DNA of 64,000 nt from Sacculina carcini (taxonomy: Eukaryota; Arthropoda; Thecostraca; Sacculinidae), in assembly GCA_916048095.2 (NCBI GenBank), contig OU696587.1, forward strand, positions 279,001-343,000, read 5' to 3'. Shown here piece after piece: positions 44,310 through 55,678 of the stretch (position 1 is the stretch's first letter; each line of letters starts with the position of its first letter). The notes beneath the pieces were generated by a model, which was not told the origin of the DNA, did no database searches, and worked only from the letters and a program-made list of their open reading frames with translations. A program made the position numbers and the translations under genes.

Positions 44310-44534
44310 AATCCATTAACTAAAATTCAGCAAATCAACAGAGAGCAAATGCAAATGATGAAAAAGAAGCAAAACAAATTATTTGGACCATAAAGTTTGT
44401 GGGTTTATTCGCACTAAGCTGTTCAAAATAGTCAAACAATCGTCATTGATGTATCACTTCACAAAGTGTTTCATTATCCGTTCACTTCCATCAACTTCCT
44501 TTAGCACTTACGTTAGTGATAATGAAACACGCCC

Positions 44535-44799
44535 TTGGTAAGTGGAACTAAAATATGTTTAACTATACATGTATGTATATGTATTATGTATACTAAATAG
44601 CATGGTACAATCCTTTTTTTGATTTGTGTGTGCAAAGTGTAAAAAACCAAATAAACAAAAAAAACATTTTTTTTGTTTCTTCTAAAAGAAGATGGTTTTT
44701 GATTTTTTGGAAAAAAACCGTTTTTTCAAACCCTGCACACTGCACATAAACGTACAGCATAGGCATTCATAGTTCCAATAAAAAACAGCTTAGGTGTTC
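44535..44799. other. Unassigned stretch
   Basis: AT-rich with T and A runs near 44650-44730; no coding frame or partner recognised. Confidence 0.4.
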
Positions 44800-45372
44800 A
44801 CAGTTTACACCACAAGCAGAAAGTACGTCAGACAAGATATTAGGATGCGACAGAGAGCAAGGGATAAAAAAAAATTGGATATCGTCTGCATAAATATGGA
44901 AAGGAATGGAGTAGCGCCTAAAGGATGGGACAAAGAGAATACATGTAGACATTGAAAAGGAGAGGACCAAGAATAGAGCCTTGAGGAACACCGTACTTAA
45001 GAGGGAGCACAGTAGAAACGGAGGAATTGAACTTAACAGAAAAAGTGCGACCATGCAAGTAAGAAAGAAGTAGTGAGAGAGCGGAATGCGAGACACCGAG
45101 ATGGAGAAGGTCATCGATGAGAATAATATGATCAACCAAGTCAAAGGCAGAGCTCATATCAAGTAGTACTAGAAGAACAGAATGACGATAAGAGAAGGAG
45201 GAAAGAATACCTTGGGAGACAGAAATGAGAACGGATTCAGTAGAATGACCAGGGCGGAAACCGGATTGGTGAGAATCAAGAGCATTGCACACATAAGGGG
45301 ATAACTGAGAAAAAATTGCAGATTCCAGTAGTTTGGAGAAAAAGCTGAGGAGGGAGATAGGACGATATTGCG
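44800..45372 (-). pseudogene. LINE B-family RT fragment
   Basis: Minus strand: QYRPISLLSFFSKLLESA, SHQSGFRPGHSTES, LLDMSSAFDLVDH, YGVPQGSILGPLLF and, in another frame, HIYADDIQFF. It stops shortly after the YADD motif. It repeats part of 46670-46745, so it is a separate copy from the one on its right. Confidence 0.85.
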
Positions 45373-45402
45373 TTGTTGATTGTTTTTTTAACATATTTCA
45401 TG

Positions 45403-46875
45403 TACAAAAGTATTGAACGTATTTGATAAGGATAATTAATTTTCAGCCTGCAATATGTCAGTTGGAAGCTAATTTCATTTTTTTAAATCCATTTTACGTG
45501 ACTTTTTAAAATACGTTTGAACGTCTTGGTGTGCTCCAAGATGTAATTTAGAGCCGACCCAGAATACATGGGCGGGGATAAGTTCCATCCTAGAGTTCAG
45601 TTCAGTTCAGTGTATTTTTTATAGCGCCTGTCATACACGGGCGCGCAGCAGCTAAACAGTATGAACAAGCGGACAAAGCTAAAACAGTTATTACGGAAAC
45701 AATAAAAAAGAACACATGAATCAATAAATATTACACGATTCAAGTAACGCAATGAACACATTTACACAATGAGAAGAACACACTGAAGGGTGATTGAAGA
45801 ACACAATAACAGAGTCCAATAAACATAATTAACATAATTAGACTAAAACATAGGTAAACACAAGCATACATGCATTCGCGCCCACACACATATCAGAGAA
45901 AGGCAAAAGGAGTCAAGGAATGAGTCACGGGATCAAAGGAAATTTCGACAAGATGTTTACGTAGAGAAGAGGTAAAAGATTGATACGTGAGCGAGGAGGT
46001 GGTATGAGAAGGGAGCGAGTTATATAATCGAGGACCGTAGAACGAGAACGATTTAGAAGACCAGGCAGATTCATTGAGGGCGCGAGGACAGCATAGAGTA
46101 GCAGATTGACGGGAAGTGGGATTAGAATAGGGAGAGGACAGATCAGAAAGATATAAAGGTTGATTATGAGCATGTGAGAGTTTGAATATTATGCAGCAGA
46201 TTTTGAAGTGAATGTGCGATTTAATAGGAAGCCAACGGAATTGAAACAGAAAAGGAGAAGTATGGCGACAGAAGATAGGATGCAAAACAAAACGACAGGA
46301 CTGATTTATTACGCGCTGAAGAATTTTTAAAGAATAATTAGGACAGCTGAAGTGGAGTGAGCTGCAGTAGTCGAGTCTGGAGAAAATAAGAGAATTAATA
46401 AGCTTGATTGCAGAGGGCTGATCGAGACAGGGACGGACGGGATACAGCGAGCGAGGAATCAAGCGACAAGTGCGAGCTGTAGAAAGGATATTGGTTGAAA
46501 AGGAAAGAGAGGAGTCAAAAATAACAACGAGATTTTCAACAGTCACTGAAAGAGACAAGGGGAGGAAAGGAGGAGCAATACGAGGAGGATGAAGTGCGAT
46601 AAATTCAGACTTAAAAGTGTTCAAGAGGAGGCGACGTGAGGAGGTCCAGGTCGAGATAGCAGAAAGAACGTCAGACAAGATATTAGGATGCGAGAGAGAG
46701 CAAGGGAGATAGAATTGGATATCGTCTGCATAAATATGGAGCAAACACAGAAGTTCAAACGTATTTAAAAAAGTCACGTGAAATTAATTTTAAAATCACA
46801 ATTGTTCGCCAATAGACATATTGTAAGCTGAAAAATACTTTTCTAAATCAAATACATTCAATAATATTGTACACT
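45403..46875. mobile_element. Element with ~120-bp terminal inverted repeats hosting a LINE fragment
   Basis: 45403-45525 and the reverse complement of 46752-46875 align with moderate divergence (shared GTACAA ends, CAATATGTC, CGTGACTTTTT and AATACGTTTGAAC). The LINE fragment between them fills almost all the interior, so the original was a short fold-back element. No transposase is seen. Confidence 0.6.
45600..46745 (-). pseudogene. LINE B-family ORF2 C-terminal fragment with 3' UTR
   Basis: 294 open codons from YADDIQFYLP through ARTCRLIPRSLYP, FSRLDYCSSL, FRWLPIKSHIHF and GPRLYNSLPSH to a stop at about 45893. The 3' UTR extends to GTTCAGTTCAGTTCAG near 45596. 5'-truncated, but the C-terminus is intact and shows what LINE B and the 31260 fragment have lost. 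Confidence 0.85.
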
Positions 46876-46938
46876 AGCATTAAAACCCGCCCGTTGTGCG
46901 GAAGAATGTTTGAGTTGGTCAGCACACTTATGTTTTAG
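46876..46938. other. Short unassigned junction
   Basis: CTAGCATTAAAACCCGCCC follows the inverted repeat; nothing else recognised. Confidence 0.35.
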
Positions 46939-47730
46939 TCATGATTGAAGTTTAACAGCATCAAACACTAACATTTGCGTATAACCAGCACCTGCCTCGA
47001 TCTCTTTGTGCGTTGAAGACCAGCTTGAGCAGTGTGTCAGTGCCCGACGGATGTATGCGCTGATTGTAGATCGCAGATATCTTGTTGGACATTCACTGAT
47101 GCCATTCAGACACAGTCCCAGATTTGTCGGCTTGGTGTATACGCTTGTGCTAAGCTCTCCGCTATTCAGCTGTACTAGCACATCGAGAAATGCCAGCCGA
47201 CCGTCGAGTGCGTTCTCGTGCGTGAATTTTACTGATGTTTATTCTTCGAAGGCACGCTTGAGAGTGTTAATTTCGTCAGATGACTTCACTCGGATGAAGA
47301 TGTCTTCGATTTATCGGCAGTAGGTGGCTGGCTTGTTCGACGAGTGTACTTTAGCTTCAGCGGAACCCATGAAGAAGTTTGCGAACAAAACGCCGAGCGG
47401 GCTGCCCATAGCCACTCCGTCAATCTGTTGGTATAATTGGCCGCTTGGACAGGTGAATGGGGCCTCTTTCGTGCATATACTCAGCAGTGCACGCAAAACA
47501 TCCTCTCTCACCTTCAAAGGTGTTGTCTCTTCACAGCGGTACACACGATCCATTATAAGGTCGATGGTTTTGTCGACAGGCACGTTGGTGAACAAGTGGC
47601 AAGAACCGATATATTGGCGCACGAAACTGACAAGAGGCGCTTGAAACTTTTGGAAGCAATTTACATAACAACAATGCGCCCAAAAATCAACGTGCAATTG
47701 GAGGAAAATGGTGTTCTCCCCACCCAAAGA
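46939..47730 (-). pseudogene. Penelope-like element RT fragment
   Basis: Minus strand: LFTNVPVDKTIDLI, QIDGVAMGSPLGVLFANFFMG, a TAG, IFIRV, then LDVLVQLNSG, SVYTKPTNLGLCLNG and RRALTHCSSW. This is the RT of Penelope-like elements, which have no LTR-type integrase. It lacks the FDD-containing middle's clean frame, the GIY-YIG nuclease and the 3' end; it stops at the 34-base shared sequence at 46962-46995. Confidence 0.85.
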
Positions 47731-47739
47731 CCATCATCA

Positions 47740-48100
47740 AGCAGTGAGCTGTACGCGCCCATGCGCGAGGTGCCACAAACGGCGGCGCGCAGTAGCGTGA
47801 GCCATAGGCGCCATCGACCATAGGTGCGAATTTCGCACACCGCGCGCATACACAAGGCGTGAAAATAACACATACAATTGACGACCTATATAAACACACA
47901 CTCGACAACGAACAAACGGCATTTAGTTGACCACATTGTCTGAGGATGGAGACCGACTGCTCCGAAACGTTACACATCGGCGAATTACTGCACAAGCTCA
48001 ACAGCGATCATCAAAAACTCGCACGAGCGATCGAGACGACAAAGAAGAAGATTGAAAACTGCAAAGCGGCAATCCAGTTTAATCTCGTTTGTCTGAATGA
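47740..48100 (+). mobile_element. Penelope-like element 5' end (plus strand)
   Basis: A TATATAAAC box near 47888 precedes a hammerhead-like CTGAGGA...GAAAC at 47941-47969. Then an ORF runs from 47946 with [20 protein letters not shown] and FNLVCLNEN. This is the charged N-terminal region that precedes RT in such elements. It breaks into an AT tract at 48104. Confidence 0.65.
47941..47969 (+). ncRNA. Hammerhead-like ribozyme motif 1
   Basis: CTGAGGA, then T, stem GGAG/CTCC with loop ACCGACTG, then GAAAC. Conserved-core blocks CUGANGA and GAAA are present, but one extra T separates the core from stem II. Hammerheads are established in Penelope-like element terminal repeats. Confidence 0.45.
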
Positions 48101-48103
<3 letters not shown>

Positions 48104-48181
<78 letters not shown>

Positions 48182-48182
48182 C

Positions 48183-48215
<33 letters not shown>

Positions 48216-48245
48216 CACATATATATACATATATATATATATATG
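48104..48245. repeat. (AT)n tract
   Basis: About 140 bp of AT/ATAC repeats separating two oppositely oriented Penelope-like 5' pieces. Confidence 0.95.
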
Positions 48246-48259
48246 AAGTTGGTGTAGCC

Positions 48260-48530
48260 AGGTAGAATATTCTCTCTCAAACAAACGAGATTAAAATCGA
48301 TTGCGCATTCGCAGTTGACTAGTTTTTTCCGCGTTGTTTCGATATTCCTTGCGAGTTGCTGGTCTCTTTTGTCAAGTCTGTTCAGCAATTGGCCGATATT
48401 TTGCTGGCGTAATATTTCGGAGTTAACTATCTCCATTCTCACACACTGGTAGACATTGGTGGTATTTATTCCTCGAGACGTCTTTCGGCTAACATTAGCC
48501 ATCTTCAGGAGTTACACTGACCAGAAATTC
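48260..48530 (-). mobile_element. Penelope-like element 5' end (minus strand)
   Basis: Minus-strand ORF from 48502 with [33 protein letters not shown] and FNLVCLREN, homologous to the plus-strand copy at 47946. The hammerhead-like motif at 48481-48508 overlaps its beginning. Confidence 0.65.
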
Positions 48531-48714
48531 AAATTACAGTGCTAAGATACAATACAAAACATGAAATCGTTAAACACGTGCTTAAATATACAGGGTACCT
48601 CTCATGAGACAACAGTTGAAGAGACCAGCAACTCGCAAGGAATATCGAAACAACGCGGAAAAAACTAGTCAACTGCGAATGCGCAATCGATTTTAATCTC
48701 GTTTGTTTGAGAGA

Positions 48715-48720
<6 letters not shown>
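48267..48720. repeat. 100-bp perfect inverted repeat (48267-48366 / 48621-48720)
   Basis: By eye the 100 bases at 48621-48720 are the exact reverse complement of 48267-48366. Both are Penelope-like 5' coding sequence. They enclose 254 bases and are bounded on both outer sides by AT tracts. Confidence 0.85.
48481..48508 (-). ncRNA. Hammerhead-like ribozyme motif 2
   Basis: Minus strand: CTGAAGA, T, stem GGCT/AGCC with loop AATGTT, then GAAAGA. Same layout and the same extra T as motif 1, though stem II differs in sequence and still pairs. Confidence 0.45.
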
Positions 48721-48799
<79 letters not shown>

Positions 48800-48836
48800 C
48801 GGTATAAAGTATACACAATATATATACACAAAGTAT

Positions 48837-48926
<90 letters not shown>

Positions 48927-48963
48927 ATACTTTGTGTATATATATTGTGTATACTTTATACCG

Positions 48964-49023
<60 letters not shown>

Positions 49024-49045
49024 CGGTATAAAGTATACACAAGCA
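48717..49045. repeat. AT tracts with 47-bp palindrome arms
   Basis: 48796-48842 and 48921-48967 are exact reverse complements (47 bp), separated by a pure AT tract that is itself self-complementary. A third partial copy of the arm starts at 49019. The whole block could form a very long hairpin. Confidence 0.9.
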
Positions 49046-49299
49046 AGATATAATGACACACTGATATGCAAACACGATTCACTCACTCGCTACGTACTAC
49101 GCACACAATCACTCACTACGCACGTACAACGCACAACGGTTCACTCGCACGGCACAACGTCGCTCCCTTCACACCTGCACCAACACTCAACACACCGCCC
49201 GAGATGATCCTGACTGCCCGGCGTCAGCGTCATGAACTTGCGTAGGCTCCGCCCACTTGTACTTAACACACACACACACGCACACACACACTAATTCAT
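49046..49299. other. Unassigned stretch with (CA)n
   Basis: ACTCACTC/ACGCAC-rich, CA tract at about 49266-49290. May be the 5' UTR of the LINE that follows; nothing coding seen. Confidence 0.4.
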
Positions 49300-49367
49300 G
49301 TGTTTGACTTGATATTGTGCGGACGTGCTGCTGCTGAAATCGTGAAGCTTGTGTGTGCGTGTGTGTA

Positions 49368-50222
49368 ATGGACGTGAACGCTATTAAACTGTTGTTGGAG
49401 TCGCAAGAGCGATCATTCCACACGGCTATGAATTTCGTTGCCGAACAGATGAAATCCAGGATTGCTCACCTGGAAGAGAAGACAAGTGAGCTAGTAAAGA
49501 GTCTGGAGTTCACCCAAGCTGAGCTTGACGACTCTAAGCATGAAAACGCCCGACTGGAAGAACGTCTAGAGAAGATCGAAGCAAGGCAAAATGAGATGGA
49601 CGACTTCAGTAGACGCCAGAATTTGAGATTCGTGGGTGTTGAGGAGAATAATGAGGAAAGTTGGGAACAAACAACTAAAAAAATATCCAATCTGATGACT
49701 GACAAACTAGAGGTACCGGAAAGCACTCTGGAGGCACACAGAGTGGGGCCAGTGACTGCCAAAAATCGAGCTATTCATGTGCGTTTCATCAACATCGGCA
49801 CAAGAAATGCAGTCTTACGCAACGCCAAAAAGCTGAAAGGCACGGGCATCTACGTCAACGAAGATTTATGTGCGACTTCGCGGGAGAAGGTGAGGCAGCA
49901 GATGCCTGCCCTGCAAAAGGCTCGCAGCGAAGGAAAGGTCGCGTTCTTCCGCGGTGCCACTCTTGTCGTCAACAATCGCGTTTATCGCCGGGCTGGTGAA
50001 CACAGCGGCGAGAATGGCAACACAATTGCTGGCGGAGTGTCGGTTGAGAGGCCCCCCTCACAGATTGCCACTGCTGGGACATCGGCAGTAAACAGCAAGT
50101 CTCCACAATCTGGTGGCATCATGCGGACGACCGCTGCTGAAACACCTGATACGGCCGGCAGAGGAGCCAGAGGCAGTGCAACCACCACGAAAACCGCGTC
50201 ACGTGGCCGTAAGCGAAACTAG
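49368..50222 (+). CDS. LINE D ORF1: coiled coil + RRM-like protein
   Basis: 284 codons. Residues 1-90 form a long coiled coil (heptads around HLEEKTSELVKSLEFTQAEL and ARLEERLEKIEARQNEMDD). An RRM-like domain begins at NLRFVGVEE and runs through HRVGPV and AIHVRF; a C-terminal domain holds IYVNEDL and MPALQKARSEGKVAFFRG. The tail is Thr/Ser/basic. Intact frame, 37 bases upstream of ORF2. The LINE A and K counterparts share the C-terminal AxxxGKxAFFRG pattern (K) and RRM (A). Confidence 0.82.
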   Translation: MDVNAIKLLLESQERSFHTAMNFVAEQMKSRIAHLEEKTSELVKSLEFTQAELDDSKHENARLEERLEKIEARQNEMDDFSRRQNLRFVGVEENNEESWEQTTKKISNLMTDKLEVPESTLEAHRVGPVTAKNRAIHVRFINIGTRNAVLRNAKKLKGTGIYVNEDLCATSREKVRQQMPALQKARSEGKVAFFRGATLVVNNRVYRRAGEHSGENGNTIAGGVSVERPPSQIATAGTSAVNSKSPQSGGIMRTTAAETPDTAGRGARGSATTTKTASRGRKRN

Positions 50223-50258
50223 TTTTTTTTCTATTCTTGATTTGTCTATGATGTTATT

Positions 50259-52178
50259 ATGAGTCCTTTGCATCAATCACGCAAGATGATTGATTCCAAC
50301 AAATACCTTGCAGATATAGATTCAGATGAATTCTTTAACAGTCAGAGGAAAGTGGATATTCCTAGGTGTGAATACGTTTCGCTGTGTGAGTCACATATTA
50401 ATAGTCCTGTAAACAAGTCATTTAGTGTACTAAACATGAACATTCGGTCCATACCGACAAACCTTCAACTATTCAATGACATGATACTAGGTGAATTATC
50501 CATGAACATTGATATCATTGGATTAACGGAAGTATGATTAGCACCACATTTATTGCATTTGTATGCTATACCTGGTTATAATGCGTTTTATAACCCAAGA
50601 AATGTGCATGGAGGAGGCGTCGCACTGTATATATCCAACAAGCTGTCAGCAAGCAAGGTCAACAGTGTGACTGTTTTGAATGATTCTATAGAATAACTTG
50701 GTGTAGATTTTGCCCTACTTGCAAAGAAATACTTAATTGTGTGTGTCTATAGACCACCCAGTGGCAACTTTAACAACTTCCTGAGTATACTGTCGGATAT
50801 TCTGGCTGAAGCAAACGTAAAAAACTACGATGGTATGTGTATCACTGGAGACTTCAATATGAATCTGCATGCTAGCAACGCCCATGCAAATGATTATATA
50901 AACTTGATGGTCTCTCACTCGTTCTACTCACTAATAACTTTGCCAACTAGAGTCACCGATGATACAATGACACTGTTAGATCACACATGGTCCACACTAT
51001 TTGAGAGTAACATTAAAAACCTGGTGATCGAAACTGATTTAACTGACCACTACCCGACAATATCACAATTTGAATTGCAACAATCAAACACAGAGATGCA
51101 CTTCATTATAAAAAGATTAATTACTGAAAAACAATTGGAAAGTTTTTCTAGAGAACTTGAAACTGTTAGCTGGCAAGAAGCTCTCACATCAAATTGTTGA
51201 GCCGCTACCGCTACGCTACGCTACGCTTTTGAATTATTTTATAATACATTTAAAAAACTTTATGATATTCATTTTCCGGTTAAACGAATTCGTGTGACAG
51301 AGAAACAACAACTGAGACCATACATCACTTCCCAACTGAAAATCAAAATAAGAGAGAAGCACAGGCTAGAGAGACTAACTAAAAATGGCCTATGACATAC
51401 GGGGAGGTCTACAGATCATACAGAAACAACCTGAACACTGAGATTAAGCGTGCAAAAAATGAATTCTACAAAACCAGTCTCAAATCTAATCAGGGAAATG
51501 CCAGGCAACATTGGTTGACTATAAACACGCTACTGGGACGAACTTCAAAATGTCATAGCACAGCAATACATGATGACGAGTATAACGGCGATGCAGCGTC
51601 TGCATTCAATGCACATTTTACAGCATCTCAACGTTCTGTGCACAACATGACATATGATTTTGAATCATACCTGAGTCACTCTCCACCATACTCAATGTAT
51701 TTGCTGCCCACTGATACAACTGAAATTTACAGTCTTCTTCAAAGCATTGATAACACCTCAATTGGTTATGATGAAATATCACCTGCAGTCCTGAAACACT
51801 GTTATTTGACTATCTCTGAGCCTGTAGCTCACCTGATAAACTTGGCGTTAAAGTCAGGTTATTTCCCCGATCAACTTAAAATTGCCAAAGTGGTGCCGAT
51901 ATTTAAGAAGGGTGATTTGAAAGACATTAACAATTATAGACCTATTTCCATCCTTTGTTCTCTTTCAAAAATTTATGAGAAGGTCATCTCAAAAAGACTC
52001 TGTAGCTATTTAGATAAAACTTCACTCCTATCAAAACATCAGCATGGCTTTAGAAAGGGACGATCCACTGAATCAGCAACCTTAGAATTAACAAAGTGCA
52101 TTTACGAAGGACTGGAAACAAGGATGATGGTAGCTGGGATTTTTATTGACCTTTCCAAGGCTTTTGATACGCTGGACC
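50259..52178 (+). pseudogene. LINE D ORF2, endonuclease and RT N-terminal part
   Basis: Endonuclease: VLNMNIRS, IIGLTEV then TGA at about 50536, CVYRPPSGN, GDFNMN and LTDHYP. RT: KVVPIFKKGD, NNYRPIS, HQHGFRKGRSTES and GIFIDLSKAFDTLD, ending at the insertion site. Lesions: the TGA, a TAA near 50695, a TGA at 51198 followed by an (GCTAC)n slip, and a frameshift near 51390. Confidence 0.88.
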
Positions 52179-52304
52179 TGTAACGTGTGTATTGCACGAC
52201 AGACTGCCTGACTGCCGCAAGGCCATGGCTCACCATCTGTGGCGCCCTCTACATTGAACACATTGAACACATTGTGCATACACTGAACATACGCGTACGC
52301 CACA
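52179..52304 (-). repeat. 3' LTR of gypsy I
   Basis: 126 bp, TGTGGCGTACGCG...GTTACA on the minus strand. It contains a GAACACATT tandem repeat. Short for a gypsy LTR. Confidence 0.92.
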
Positions 52305-52379
52305 TCTTCCTTCCTCACGAACACAAACATATACGAGAAAAAATAACAACGAAAATTCACTGAACATAATCCGCCAGGT

Positions 52380-55243
52380 ACGCTGGAGGACGCCGCTCGC
52401 GGGTGGATCGGCGCAGCGGCGGCGACACAGAACTAGCAGCATCCGCATCAGGTTGACAGAATGGACTGGTGGCGGAGCGGGTGAGGTAGGAGGAGGTGAG
52501 GTGACAATCAGTGGAGGAGTCTCCCCTGTAGCCAATAGTTGTTGCCGGTTGCGTCGGTACCGAGTACCATTCAGCTCCACAATATAAGACCGAAAAGGCA
52601 AAACTCTGACGCATACGCCCGGCGACCATAACTTGGACCCTGGCAGGCGCATTCTTACAGCTGAACCAACCGCTATTGGTGGTAGAGGACGAACACCAGG
52701 ACTGGCATCATGAACGATCTGCTGACGAACTCGCTGACGATGCAAACGTTCCTGAACGCCATCCGCCGGCGTGGGCAAGAGCGCCTGCCGACGCACAGGT
52801 AAAGTAGTGCGGCATTGACGTCCAAAGAGTATCTGAGACGGTGAATAACGGGTGCCTTCGCTAGGCGTATTCCTCCACATCATTAACGCCCAGAAAGGAT
52901 TTTCGTTTGCCGAAGCGGCCTTCTTGAATATCGTCTTGACAGTACGAACCGCGTTCTCAGCTTTGCCGTTAGACTGAGGATATCTGGGACTAGAGGTGAT
53001 ATGAACAACGTCCGCAGATCGAGTGAATCGGCGAAACTCCTCAGAGGCAAATTGAGGACCGTTATCGGTGACTAAAACTTCTGGTATTCCATGACGCGCA
53101 ATTGAACCAGCAAGCAATTGACAACAGAAGCAGTTGTCACCTGAAGAAGACGATCAACTTCCACGTAGTTGCTAAAATAGTCGACCACTACCAAGTAGTG
53201 GCGACCTGCAAATTCGAACAGATCAGCAGCGAGTTTTTGCCAGGGGCGTTCCGGCAACTCGTGAGACAACAGTGGTTCTGCCGATTGGCTTGGACGATGC
53301 GCCAAACATATAGGACAGCGGGAAATCATGTCTTTAATTGCCGACGACATCCCTGGCCAAAAAATATTTTCGCGAGCAATTCGCAGCACCGACAGCATTC
53401 CAATGTGAGATCTGTGTAAACGCGAAAGAACATCTTTGCGGAGGGATGGCGGAACAACCAAACTACCAGATTTGAAAACTAATCCGTCTTGAGTGGTCAA
53501 CTCATCGCGGAAAGGCCAATAGACACTAACACCAAAAGCTAACCTAGAGCGACTATCTGGCCAACCATCACGAATATAGGAAATCACGTGCTGCAGCTGA
53601 ACGTCATCAGCAGTAGCCTGCTTGAAAAGAACTAGCCGCTCAGGAGAAGCGGCGAGGCCCGAACTGAGATGAATAGTTTCCAGTTCGACAGCGCGAACAC
53701 ACCTGACGAGTGGTGCCGCAGACAGCGTGGAATTAACACGACTGAGTGCATCGGCCACCGGCACCTGAGTACCTGGGCGGTACTCAAGTGTGTAATCGTA
53801 GCGCTGAAGCCCGAGAAACATCCGCTGTAAACGAAGAGGCACATCACACAACGACTTATTGCGGATAGCTACCAGTGGCTTATGGTCGGTATGAACGGTC
53901 ACCGGGCGGCCATATACAAATTGATCCAAACGGTTCATTACAAATGAAACTGCTAACAGCTCCTTCTCAATCTGTGAGTAAGAACGCTCCGTAGCAGTTA
54001 GCGATCGTGAACAATAAATCACCGGCTGGCCGTTTTGCAGCAGAACACCGCCCAGTCCAGTACTGGAAGCGTCACATTGAACAACTGCAGGCAAGGACGG
54101 GCTGTAATAAGCCAGCACAGGAGCAGTTACTAACTTGTTCTTAACAACGTCAAAAGCCTGCTGGCACGCTGTACTCCAGTGCCAAGCATACTTTTCACAC
54201 GTGAGCTGATGAAGAGGAGACAAAATGGTCGAAACATTCGGAATGTAACGCGACAGATAGGCTACCATGCCGAGAAATCGTTTGAGTTCAGATTTGTTTG
54301 CAGGACAGGGGTACTGAGTGACAGCTTCGACTTTGTTCGTGCTTGGTCGCATACCGGAACTGTCAAACAAATGACCCATCCACATAATTTTTGCCACTCG
54401 AAACCGGAACTTACTCCCATTTAGCCGTAGATTTCGGGAACGAGCACGCTTCAGAAACGCCAGAAAATTGGCTTCGTGGTCAGCCAAAGCAGCTTGATAA
54501 GAGTTTCCCTTACCGCAAACCAAAAAATCGTCAGCAATGACCTCGACACAACGCAAATCATCCACCATCTCATGCATGATTCGCTGCCAAATCTCTGGCG
54601 CGCAAGAAGTGCCATACGGCAAACGAAGCTATCGATACCGACCGAACGGAGTATGAAAACAACAGAGGCGAGACGACGCATCCGACAATCCGACTTGCAA
54701 AAATGCTGACTTAGCATCCAACAGCGAGAACACTCGAGAGCCGGAAATACGATATGAAACATCATCGACAGTAGGTGTGGGGTAATGCTCCCGAAGAATT
54801 GCTTTATTTAACGACCGGGGGTCCAAACACAACCGAATATCACCGGATGGCTTTGACACAATCACTAAATTGGACACCCACTCTGTGGGCTCGACAACCC
54901 TTTTAATTACACCCTGGCGTTCCAGAGTGTCAAGTTTTTCATGCAGCTTGTCACGAAGGTGAATGCGTATTCTGCGCGGAGGTTCCACCACTGGTGGAAC
55001 GCTGGAGTCGACACGGATCTCATAGTCCTGGCAAACTAGACCAACTGTATTATCCCCAAAAACATCAGCAAACTCAGCGACAACAGCATCCCGATCAGAA
55101 AGAGAAGAACGTGGGGAGCCAACAGAGTCAGCGGCAGCAGGAGTGCAGGAAGGATCGGGAACATAATCCAGCGGGTCACAATCGAGCAGGGTGATGAGTC
55201 CTAACGAAACAGACGAACGCAAGCTCAGCACCGGAAACACTAA
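52380..55243 (-). pseudogene. pol of gypsy I (RT, RNase H, integrase)
   Basis: RT starts after DVFGDNTVG; IRLCLDPRSLN; a TAG at 54629-54631 between FGRYR and LRLPYG; catalytic ADDFLV; RNase H VQCDASSTG; HTDHKPLV; integrase HHCC (HRSHIG...CPIC), AADLFEF, VTDNGPQF and the Glu of SNGKAE 35 residues after Asp, with a frameshift at about 53100 between the first and second Asp. The C-terminal tail ends RRSTRERRPPAYLADYV-like near 52375. Protease lies at the other side of element J. Confidence 0.9.
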
Positions 55244-55618
55244 TGTAAACAAATTCTTGTCCGGTTCCAGCATATGTATTTAAAGACAGGCGCGCGTGGG
55301 ACAGCGATGTCCCACGCGCGCCTACAAGACCACACCACTCGTAGACACGCCTCAGGAACGACTCACCATTTCCCCTAGTTACAGTCACCAACAAAGCTCA
55401 GCACACACGCACATCAACACACGCACACACACACACACTCACATGCATACACATACACACACGTGCACACCATCTGCCTGTATAACCAGTGCTGCGCATA
55501 CAGACACGCACACATTCACAAACAAACATCTACCGCTCGCGCAAGGACCACAGCCACACAAACACTCCTACTTTCACTCGCGCTAACATATACACTTGCA
55601 TACGGAAACATCATAGCC

Positions 55619-55678
<60 letters not shown>

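Larger units (their letters stand above)
38580..44534. mobile_element. DNA-transposon-like inverted-repeat pair hosting a gypsy element
   Basis: Eighteen bases GGGCGTGTTTCATTATCA at 38580-38597 are the exact reverse complement of 44517-44534. Flanks are TTA and TTG, so a TTA-type duplication is only partial. Without the gypsy insert the element is about 570 bp with no transposase: MITE-sized. Inner ends hold imperfect GAAGTACTTCAC palindromes. Confidence 0.55.

Noticed and set aside
48104-49045. Long Tyr/Ile open frames on both strands
   Set aside because: They are pure translations of AT dinucleotide tracts.
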